Assembly: GCA_900772685.1 (NCBI GenBank) | Contig: CAAGRP010000006.1 | Coordinates: 1 to 7,226 of the forward strand | From: Lachnospiraceae bacterium | GTDB lineage: Bacteria; Bacillota; Clostridia; Lachnospirales; Lachnospiraceae | Length of the DNA stretch: 7,226 nt | Direction of reading: 5' to 3' | In this document: positions 1-5,674 of the stretch, piece by piece | Position numbering within the stretch: position 1 is the first letter of the stretch | Layout of the letters: each line of letters opens with the position of its first letter | Position numbers and translations under genes: made by a program | The notes under the pieces: model-generated | Seen by the model: the letters and a program-made list of their open reading frames with translations, nothing else | Database searches by the model: none | Told to the model about the DNA's origin: nothing

Positions 1-419
1 CTTGAATTGATGTTTGTATTTCCTACCTGTATTTTTCCAAAATCGATCATATTCGGATATGGCTTGGTCTGGCTGCCGAAGAATAACAGAATAAAGTTAT
101 CAATTACAGTTGCGACACCCATCGTAAGGATCAATCCGGATAACTTCGGAGCATTCTGCTTTCTGAGATGACTGAGGAAAACCCTGTCCATGCAGAATCC
201 GACAACACCGGTCAACACTATACTGATGACAACCGCTATCCAAAAATGTCCGCCCATTGCAAGATAAACCATGAGCGTTATATATGCACCCAGCATATAT
301 ATGGATCCGTTTGCAAAGTTGACCAATTCCAATACACCGAATACCATTGAGAATCCGATTGCTACCAATGCATATGTACTGCCAATGGTTAAACCGTTTA
401 AAACCTGTTCCAACAGCAT
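1..419 (-). CDS. livH: Branched-chain amino acid-type ABC transporter permease LivH, N-terminal part (runs off left edge)
   Basis: Membrane permease of a hydrophobic-amino-acid-type (LivH) ABC importer; it would form the translocation channel with LivM, with energy from LivG/LivF. Seen: translating the minus strand from ATG 419-417 gives 139 open codons to the window edge, about half of the usual ~290 residues. The N-terminus has the family pattern QVLNGLTIGSTYALVAIG, then MVFG and NFANGSIYMLGAY (about residues 34-46), followed by alternating hydrophobic segments (about 58-80 and 94-115). Many relatives have FAHG where this has FANG. An in-frame TAG lies four codons upstream, so ATG 419 is the earliest ATG start. 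The ribosome site is only a weak GAGTAGG-like stretch. It is the third gene of a minus-strand operon, 72 bp after the methyltransferase-like gene, with a hairpin in the gap. LivM and the ATPases would be expected beyond the left edge. Family call is firm; the substrate is unknown. Confidence 0.93.
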   Translation of the reverse strand, partial: MLLEQVLNGLTIGSTYALVAIGFSMVFGVLELVNFANGSIYMLGAYITLMVYLAMGGHFWIAVVISIVLTGVVGFCMDRVFLSHLRKQNAPKLSGLILTMGVATVIDNFILLFFGSQTKPYPNMIDFGKIQVGNTNINS

Positions 420-452
420 TACGATTACCTACTCTTTCTTCTTTAGAAACAC

Positions 453-477
453 CGGCGCGGGCATTTATCCCGCGCCG
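453..477 (-). terminator. GC-rich hairpin between methyltransferase-like gene and livH (partial terminator or processing element)
   Basis: Perfect 9-bp inverted repeat, CGGCGCGGG (453-461) with CCCGCGCCG (469-477), and a 7-nt loop. It starts 15 bp after the stop of the methyltransferase-like gene and lies 34 bp before livH. Reading on the minus strand the stem is followed by GTGTTTCT, a weak T-tract; reading on the plus strand there is none. A strong stem with a poor T-tract suits partial read-through or 3'-end mRNA stabilisation better than full termination. This would raise the binding protein and methyltransferase relative to the permease, as is common in ABC import operons. Stem is seen; function is inferred. 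Confidence 0.7.
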
Positions 478-491
478 ATATTCAGTTTAAA

Positions 492-1547
492 TTATTTTAC
501 AAGTCCCTCTTCCTGAACTACTTCCATCATAAGTGTAAATACATATCTGTCTACATCGAGAGGAAGTGCGCATCCCGGTGCAAAAATAAATCTGTAATCA
601 CCACACTCTTTAAGTGCTTCAAGAAGTCTGTTTCTCAATACGGCCTTTAAAGCCTCCCTGTCGTTATCTGCATTTACGAAATCGTTGTGCTGGTCGATTC
701 CTCCGATAAGGACTTTATCAGGATACATTTCTCTTACCGTCTTGATAGATGTAAGCTTCGAAGGATCCGGCACCTTCGTGCAGTTTTCCCAGTTGAGTGC
801 CTGAATTCCCTCATAATCCTCAAACTCTTTAAAGTTGAGCTGTTCACAATAGTGTATGTGAAGCATATTGAACCATGTTCTGTCTTTAATGTAGTTTAAG
901 AGCTCTTTATCATACGGTCTGCAGAACTCTGCAATCTGATCGTTTGTTATGAGTGCATTGCTTGCCCACTGTGTTGAAAGAAATACACCGTCGATACCGG
1001 CCTCTATAAAGCGGTCAAGCAGCTTCTTGTTCGTCTCAAGCAAAGACTCGAGTGCCTTATGCACAGCCTTCGGATCTTCAGCCATCATTGCAAGCAGAGG
1101 AGCCGGCTCAGTCGATCTGATCATTTCCTGTGCCCATGTAAGAGGCGTAAATACCGTAGCAAGCACCGGTTTTTCACCTTTGTAATGCTCACAGAGGTTC
1201 TTTGCTATTTCTATCTCTCTCTGAAAAACCGCATTGTTATCAGGATCGATAACAGGAAGATTAGCAAGATCATCGGTATTTTTTACCGGATACTCTAAAA
1301 ACTCTCCGGACCACTCCTTAGGATCGTTTCTCCATCTGATCTTTGCTCCGTAAGCTTCGGCAAAATAATGACCGTTGCTCATGATCTTTATAAAATCCCA
1401 GCCGTTGTTATCGGTGAAATCAATAGTTGCTTTTGTAAAATCTTTTACATTTCTGTCGACCATAGGCATATGAAGCCATCCACTGACACCTACTCTGTCA
1501 ACCGGCTCATTGTTTATCATAGCCTTGATACGTTCTGTACTCGTCAT
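492..1547 (-). CDS. Uroporphyrinogen decarboxylase superfamily protein, MtaA/MtbA-type cobalamin-linked methyltransferase candidate
   Basis: Cytosolic TIM-barrel protein of 351 residues. MtaA/MtbA relatives move a methyl group from a methylated corrinoid protein to a thiol or similar acceptor, using a zinc held by His-x-Cys...Cys. Seen here: HYC at residues 232-234 inside LHIHYC, and Cys326 in FAPGCALP near the C-terminus, which together match that ligand pattern. The Arg-rich RQAGR-type N-terminal motif of genuine HemE is absent (WLHMPM lies in that region), so haem synthesis is unlikely. GIDQHNDF (283-290) is the usual late barrel motif. A clear GGGGGAG ribosome site precedes ATG 1547-1545. 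It lies 31 bp after the binding-protein gene and is probably cotranscribed with it. No corrinoid protein or methyltransferase activator is in view, so the methyl donor and acceptor are unknown. Family call is strong; the methyltransferase role is inferred from motif and context. Confidence 0.85.
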   Translation of the reverse strand: MTSTERIKAMINNEPVDRVGVSGWLHMPMVDRNVKDFTKATIDFTDNNGWDFIKIMSNGHYFAEAYGAKIRWRNDPKEWSGEFLEYPVKNTDDLANLPVIDPDNNAVFQREIEIAKNLCEHYKGEKPVLATVFTPLTWAQEMIRSTEPAPLLAMMAEDPKAVHKALESLLETNKKLLDRFIEAGIDGVFLSTQWASNALITNDQIAEFCRPYDKELLNYIKDRTWFNMLHIHYCEQLNFKEFEDYEGIQALNWENCTKVPDPSKLTSIKTVREMYPDKVLIGGIDQHNDFVNADNDREALKAVLRNRLLEALKECGDYRFIFAPGCALPLDVDRYVFTLMMEVVQEEGLVK

Positions 1548-1578
1548 TTTTCATTCTCCCCCGTAAAGTGAAACTTTA

Positions 1579-2880
1579 TTAGTGCTCATACACCTCAAAC
1601 TGTCCGTCTTTAACGGTATATACAAATACGTTTTTAACAACATAGTTGTAATCCTTGTAGTACATATCTTTTCCTGATGCTACCTGGAAGCCTTCCGGTA
1701 TAGCAAGCATTGCCTCAACAAGTGCCTTGGAATCAGCTGTGCCTACTTCCTTTGCGGCATACATAGCGAGCATAGCTGCGTCATAAGCTGAAGCTGCGAA
1801 TCCGTCACATGCCACATCCGGATATTTCTCGTTGTAACGTTTTGTAAAGTCTATAAGGTAATCTGAATAATCGCTTCCCTCTTTCATAACAGAATCAAGA
1901 TAAACCGGTGTTGTTCCTGCAAGAACGATTCCGTTTGCCTTGTCACCAGCGATATCAAGGAATTCCTGCTTAAATGCATTTCCCGGTCCTACTATCTGAA
2001 CTCCGTCAAGTCCGATCTGATCGATCTGGATAAGAAGGTTTGCAAGATCATTGTACTCACCGTCTATATAAAGGATCTCAGGATTTGCTGCCTTGATCTT
2101 TGAGATGAGCGGTGTAAAGTCCTTTGTCTGCTGTGGTGTAAAGGTTTCTGTAGTAACAACCTTTCCGCCGAGTTCTTCATAAACTTCTGTCATGATCTGT
2201 GTTCCTGTAACACCAAGGTCTGTATTCTGATAAAGGATAGCCATATCCTTTCCGCCGAACTCATCATAGATCATGTTTGCAGCAGCTGTTCTCTCGATAT
2301 CAGCTATCGGAGATATAGGAACAAGGTACTCGCCCATGCTCGGGAAATCCGGATGTGAGGTATTAGGGGAGATCATCGGCATCTGAGCCTCCTCATATAC
2401 AGGTGCACATGCCATTGATACTGTAGAACCAAATGAACCTACAACTGCAAATACATCATCATCACTTATGATCTTGTTTGCAATGTTTATGGCTTCCTTA
2501 GAATCTCCCATATCATCATTAATCTGAAGAACAACGTCCTCTCCGTTAAGTCCGCCTGCTGCATTGAAATCTTCTACTGCCATCTCAAGAGCGTTTCTGT
2601 AGCTTATACCGTACTGCATCATGTTTCCTGTAAGCGGGATAGAAGCAGCGAGTGTATGCTTTGTGTACTCCACATCAGATGCTGCCGCCTCTGATGATGA
2701 AGACTCAGCCTTGCTTTCCGATGTGCTTTCTGCTGCGCTTTCCGATTTGCTTTCAGTTGAAGCACTCTTTGATGATGCTGCCGAAGAACTATCTTTAGAT
2801 CCGCTTCCTCCGCATCCTGCAAGCATTGCTGCTCCGACTGCTCCTGCTAAGAAAAGAGCCGATATCTTTTTCAATTTCAT
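1579..2880 (-). CDS. ABC transporter substrate-binding lipoprotein, LivJ/LivK type (Peripla_BP_6)
   Basis: Extracytoplasmic solute receptor of a branched-chain-amino-acid-type importer, 433 residues. Seen: a lipoprotein signal (KLKK, a hydrophobic run, then lipobox LAGC with Cys23 as the lipidation site). A low-complexity Ser/Ala/Glu/Lys linker follows (about residues 26-68), probably a tether through the cell wall. The type-1 periplasmic-binding fold (about 73-433) begins TLAASIPLTGNMMQYG and includes GGLNGEDVVLQINDD and VVGSFGSTVSMACAPVYEEA, whose Ser/Thr lie where the family binds the ligand carboxylate. ATG 2880-2878 follows a strong AAGGAGG site by 8 nt. It is the first gene of the minus-strand operon with the methyltransferase-like gene and livH. 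The family also binds amides, urea, benzoates and other small molecules, so leucine/isoleucine/valine specificity should not be assumed. The methyltransferase neighbour hints at a methylated solute. Confidence 0.93.
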   Translation of the reverse strand: MKLKKISALFLAGAVGAAMLAGCGGSGSKDSSSAASSKSASTESKSESAAESTSESKAESSSSEAAASDVEYTKHTLAASIPLTGNMMQYGISYRNALEMAVEDFNAAGGLNGEDVVLQINDDMGDSKEAINIANKIISDDDVFAVVGSFGSTVSMACAPVYEEAQMPMISPNTSHPDFPSMGEYLVPISPIADIERTAAANMIYDEFGGKDMAILYQNTDLGVTGTQIMTEVYEELGGKVVTTETFTPQQTKDFTPLISKIKAANPEILYIDGEYNDLANLLIQIDQIGLDGVQIVGPGNAFKQEFLDIAGDKANGIVLAGTTPVYLDSVMKEGSDYSDYLIDFTKRYNEKYPDVACDGFAASAYDAAMLAMYAAKEVGTADSKALVEAMLAIPEGFQVASGKDMYYKDYNYVVKNVFVYTVKDGQFEVYEH

Positions 2881-2932
2881 GTTTTTTTCCTCCTTAATTG
2901 TTTCCTAACAATCTTTTAGATCTGATAATTGG

Positions 2933-2938
2933 ATTATA
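2933..2938 (-). promoter_or_regulatory. Probable -10 box of the binding-protein operon
   Basis: A consensus TATAAT on the minus strand lies about 53 bp before the start codon of the substrate-binding gene, leaving a leader of roughly 45 nt that contains the AAGGAGG site. No convincing -35 hexamer is found at 16-18 bp; the sequence there is A/T-rich (AGATTT). A weak -35 would fit activation by a regulator such as the AraC protein encoded nearby. The -10 is seen; promoter function is inferred. Confidence 0.5.
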
Positions 2939-3013
2939 CGGCATCGATTTATGAAAAATCTTGTTATATAGGCATAAAAACTCACTGATATTGCTCTATG
3001 CATCTTTTTGAAA

Positions 3014-3042
3014 TTGACATAATGCACAATTTTATTTACACT
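3014..3042 (+). promoter_or_regulatory. Probable sigma-A promoter of the M20 gene
   Basis: A perfect TTGACA (3014-3019) and TACACT (3037-3042, 4 of 6 to consensus) are separated by 17 bp. Transcription would start near 3049, giving a leader of about 48 nt before ATG 3097. The promoter lies downstream of the most upstream in-frame ATG (2998), which argues that the ORF 5' extension from 2998 is not translated. It is divergent from the binding-protein operon promoter. Confidence 0.5.
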
Positions 3043-3096
3043 GCAAGCTATAAAACCATTAATATGAAGCAAGAATTTAAAGAAAGAGAACCTGAT

Positions 3097-4494
3097 ATGT
3101 TAAATACCGATATAAAACACTGGGTTAAACAGAATAAAAAAGAAATTATTGCTGACTTCGCCAATCTGATTAAAATCAAGAGTATAGCCGTTCAAGAGCA
3201 AGAATCTTTACATCCGTTCGGTGACGGGTGTGCTAAAGCACTGGATTATGTGCTTGCTCTTTCAGAGCGTTTCGGACTCGAAACCAAAAATCTCGACTAC
3301 AGATGCGGCTATGCACAGCTAAGCGGTACGACCGACCGTATCATCGGTATATTTGTTCATATCGATACCTCTGCGGTATCTGATATGTGGCTCAACGATC
3401 CGTTTGAGCTTTATAAGAGAGGTGAGTATCTTATCGGATGCGGTGCGGAGGATAATAAAGGTGCTGCCATCTCTATGATATATCTGCTGCGTCTCTTAAA
3501 AGAAAGCGCTCAAAAGCTGACTCATTCCATCCGGCTTGTTTTCGGATGTTCAAAAAAACTTTTTATGGAAGATGTAGAATACTATCTGGAAAAAGAAAAG
3601 GCTCCGGACCTGTCTCTGGTACCGGATTCATTCTACCCTGTATGTACCTCCGAAAAAGGAAGTGCAAACTTCGAGCTTACAACCCGCTTTAAGGATGATA
3701 TAATACTTGATCTTCGCGCAGGGCAGGCCGCAAACATGGTTCCCGATTCCGCTTTTGCAATGCTCAAACATGTGTCCTTCTCCGATGTATCAGAGATGTT
3801 TTTAGAACTTCCGGGATATTCGGTTATTAAAGCAGGTTTGTATGTAAAGGTAGGACTTCATTCCAAAGGCTCCCATGCAGCTTATCCGATACCATATGGT
3901 TCTCCTATCTATCTTCTTACGTCAGCTCTTTTAAAAAACGGCCTTGTCAAGGAAGAAAGAACGGTTCTGGAATCGCTGGCTGAGCTGTACGGTCCTGTTT
4001 ACGGTGAACCATACAAATTAGACAACTGTATAGATCCCTCATTCAGGGTGACCCATATATGCGGTGTACTGGGCATAACCTCAGAACATGTGATGAGACA
4101 GGTGATAAACGTCCGCTATCCTATGGAGTATACACCCGAAGATGTGATAAAAAATGTTATTGAAGTTTCAAGAAAGCACGGCTTTGACTGCAGGCTGTTA
4201 TCAAACTCTCCGCCGAGCACGATCGATCCGCTTCCGAATTCGATCGCTCCGCTTTTAACTTCGATAGCCAACCGTCATTTGGGAACATCACTGAAGCCGT
4301 TTACTTCAGGCGGTGTATCTTATGCACACGTGATCCCGAACTCGATACCGTTCGGTACCAACCGTTTTGACGTTCCTTTGCCCCCTGAGCTCGGAAGAGG
4401 CCATACAGCCAACGAAGCCATAAGGGAACAGGAACTTACGGATGCTATTGAAATTTATTTTGATACAATAACATACATAGATGCAATAATATGA
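3097..4494 (+). CDS. M20-family (PepV/Sapep-like) metallopeptidase homologue with the catalytic Glu pair replaced by Lys-Lys
   Basis: 465 residues from the chosen start, close to the ~470 of PepV/Sapep dipeptidases, which are two-zinc cytosolic enzymes. Seen: FVHIDT (His88, Asp90), GAEDNKG (Asp119), VPDSFYPVCTSEKG (Asp177), the lid-domain NMVPD (Asn213) and GSHAAYP (His260), NVRYP (Arg340), GGVSYAH, and GRGHTANE (His436). These match the metal and substrate residues of the family. The segment normally reading G-T-D-E-E is GCSKK, so the general base and a zinc-ligand Glu are Lys153 and Lys154. The reading frame is intact, so this is not simple decay; peptidase activity is doubtful. ATG 3097 is preferred over ATG 2998: the protein then begins MLNTDIKHWVKQNKKEII, as the family does, an AGAGAA-like site precedes it, and a promoter lies between the two ATGs. 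It is divergent from the ABC operon and upstream of the AraC gene. Role uncertain: altered hydrolase, binding protein or pseudoenzyme. Confidence 0.88.
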   Translation: MLNTDIKHWVKQNKKEIIADFANLIKIKSIAVQEQESLHPFGDGCAKALDYVLALSERFGLETKNLDYRCGYAQLSGTTDRIIGIFVHIDTSAVSDMWLNDPFELYKRGEYLIGCGAEDNKGAAISMIYLLRLLKESAQKLTHSIRLVFGCSKKLFMEDVEYYLEKEKAPDLSLVPDSFYPVCTSEKGSANFELTTRFKDDIILDLRAGQAANMVPDSAFAMLKHVSFSDVSEMFLELPGYSVIKAGLYVKVGLHSKGSHAAYPIPYGSPIYLLTSALLKNGLVKEERTVLESLAELYGPVYGEPYKLDNCIDPSFRVTHICGVLGITSEHVMRQVINVRYPMEYTPEDVIKNVIEVSRKHGFDCRLLSNSPPSTIDPLPNSIAPLLTSIANRHLGTSLKPFTSGGVSYAHVIPNSIPFGTNRFDVPLPPELGRGHTANEAIREQELTDAIEIYFDTITYIDAII

Positions 4495-4562
4495 TATTAT
4501 AAATAAGTTATCTTATTATTAACATCATGTTCCAACTCCGTATAAAATATTAAGGTTTTTAA

Positions 4563-5411
4563 ATGTTAAAGTTAGAAGAAAACAGATACTCGTTATTAAA
4601 CGAATTTTCGACAATACAGCTTCACAAGTTCATTCATCAGTTCGATACCTTTCAGCGTCCTTCGCACTATGAGCAGAATGACTTTGAGATCGTATATATG
4701 AAGCACGGGATAATGAACCTGATGATAGGTGATTCATCATACACCTTGAACAGCGGAGAAATAGCCGTCATACCTAATAACACGATCCATAAGTCTTCTT
4801 TTGAACACTGTGGAAGCTATAAAAAAATAGAATATTATGTTCTTTTGGTGAGCAATGTTTCAGATTGGATAAAAGAAAACTTTTATCCTATAGTTCAACT
4901 GAACGCCGCAGAACCGGAATGCATCTCATCAACGCTTCACCTAATAGAAAAAGAGCTTCTGACACAGGATGACAACTGGCAGAGGATATGCCGGAATCTC
5001 CTTGAAACGCTGCTGTGTCTTGTTGGAAGATCCCTTACATATAGCAGACCGGATTCATCTGCCTCTTCTCATACCGACGGGCTTACAGATGACATAATCA
5101 ACTATCTCCATGCACATTACTGCGAAAAAATAGAGCTTCAGTCCGTTGCGGATCACTTTTTTATAAGTCCCTATTATCTTTCGCATCTTCTGAAGAAAAA
5201 ACGCGGCATATCTCTCATGCAGTACGTTATCCACCTCAGGATAAAAGAAGCGTGCATGCTTTTAAAGGATACGAATTATCCTATAGGTCAGATAGCGCAG
5301 ATGACCGGCTATAATAACATGAATTATTTTCTTAATGTGTTTAAACAAAAGGTAGGAATGACTCCGGGCGAATACCGCAGCTCATCTACAAAGCTGTACC
5401 CGGAGCAATAG
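4563..5411 (+). CDS. AraC-family transcriptional regulator with N-terminal cupin sensor domain
   Basis: DNA-binding regulator of 282 residues. Seen: an N-terminal cupin-like effector domain (about 25-110) with HYEQNDFEIVYMKHGIMNL and LNSGEIAVIPNNTIHKS, a helical linker (about 120-165), and a C-terminal double helix-turn-helix. The first HTH is about 190-212 (LQSVADHFFISPYYLSHLLK). The second is about 240-273 and carries the family signature IGQIAQMTGYNNMNYFLNVFK, then GMTPGEYR. ATG 4563 follows TAAGG by 7 nt. The gene starts 68 bp after the M20 stop with no hairpin between, so cotranscription is likely. A possible extra promoter sits in the gap (TTAACA 4519-4524, TATAAA 4541-4546, 16-bp spacing), but its start point would fall on the ribosome site. 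Its likely targets are the divergent control region 2881-3096 and its own operon. It converges tail-to-tail with the DUF6472-like gene, one base apart. Effector unknown. Confidence 0.93.
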   Translation: MLKLEENRYSLLNEFSTIQLHKFIHQFDTFQRPSHYEQNDFEIVYMKHGIMNLMIGDSSYTLNSGEIAVIPNNTIHKSSFEHCGSYKKIEYYVLLVSNVSDWIKENFYPIVQLNAAEPECISSTLHLIEKELLTQDDNWQRICRNLLETLLCLVGRSLTYSRPDSSASSHTDGLTDDIINYLHAHYCEKIELQSVADHFFISPYYLSHLLKKKRGISLMQYVIHLRIKEACMLLKDTNYPIGQIAQMTGYNNMNYFLNVFKQKVGMTPGEYRSSSTKLYPEQ

Positions 5412-5412
5412 A

Positions 5413-5586
5413 TCAGATCTGATGCCTTACAACAGCATATTCATCACCGTTTTTATAATACGGACAACTTTTATAACCGCCGCTTAAAAGGCGGTTATAA
5501 TCGTCCTCGTCCATTGCTGCATCACAAATATATTCTTCAAGTTCGTCATCGTACATATAATATGCACATTCGTCACATTGAGCCAT
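5413..5586 (-). CDS. Small four-cysteine protein, DUF6472-like
   Basis: 57-residue acidic protein of unknown function. Seen: it begins MAQCDECAYYMYDDELEEYIC and continues with MDEDDYNRLLSGG, CPYYKNGDEYAVVR and HQI. Cysteines at 4, 7, 21 and 41 form CxxC...C...C, a plausible metal or iron-sulphur site. The pattern of cysteine pairs, a YDDE-type block, an LDEDE-like block, CPYY and GDEY-VVR matches my recollection of DUF6472, a short family in Clostridia. An AGGAGAG site lies 9 nt before ATG 5586-5584. It follows the radical SAM gene on the same strand after 88 bp with no clear terminator, so the two may form an operon. Its stop codon is one base from the convergent AraC stop. A perfect 11-bp inverted repeat lies inside it. 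The gene is easily missed because of its length. Existence is well supported; function is unknown. Confidence 0.85.
   Translation of the reverse strand: MAQCDECAYYMYDDELEEYICDAAMDEDDYNRLLSGGYKSCPYYKNGDEYAVVRHQI
5471..5500. repeat. Perfect 11-bp inverted repeat inside the small four-cysteine gene
   Basis: TTATAACCGCC (5471-5481) pairs with GGCGGTTATAA (5490-5500) around an 8-nt loop. It lies within codons about 30-39 of the small gene on the minus strand and 60 bp past the AraC stop on the plus strand. Neither side has a T-tract, so it is not a standard terminator. It could fold in either transcript and limit convergent read-through. Stem is seen; role unknown. Confidence 0.65.
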
Positions 5587-5674
5587 AGCTGCTTCTCTCC
5601 TGTTTCTTACATGGGTCGGTATTACTTATATTCATTAAATTTTCCTGTCAGCTTACCCGCTTTTTCTTCTCGCT

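Noticed and set aside
168..516. Plus-strand open frames over the left edge
   Set aside because: They lie opposite a clear LivH frame on the minus strand and show no family features.
492..1547. Annotation as HemE (uroporphyrinogen decarboxylase)
   Set aside because: The N-terminal Arg motif of HemE is missing, while the His-x-Cys...Cys zinc pattern of methyltransferases is present.
1564..1578. Small hairpin (TAAAGT/ACTTTA) between binding-protein and methyltransferase-like genes
   Set aside because: A 6-bp, A/T-rich stem with a 3-nt loop and no T-tract is too weak to call a terminator.
2619..2908. Open frames on both strands over the start of the binding-protein gene
   Set aside because: They are by-products of the repetitive Ser/Ala/Glu codons of the lipoprotein linker.
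2898..2911. Short inverted repeat TTGTT/AACAA before the binding-protein ribosome site
   Set aside because: A 5-bp A/T stem is expected by chance; no riboswitch-like structure was recognised in the leader.
3548..3556. A7 run (TCA AAA AAA C) at the altered M20 catalytic site, as a frameshift error or a programmed-slippage site
   Set aside because: The frame is intact on both sides with family motifs before and after, so neither an indel error nor programmed frameshifting is needed. A substitution-level sequence error cannot be excluded.
4519..4546. Possible separate AraC promoter (TTAACA, 16 bp, TATAAA)
   Set aside because: The transcript would start at or inside the ribosome site of the AraC gene, so it was not listed as a feature.
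5412..5423. 12-bp perfect palindrome ATCAGATCTGAT at the convergent stop codons
   Set aside because: It is short and has no loop or T-tract; a chance occurrence is plausible.
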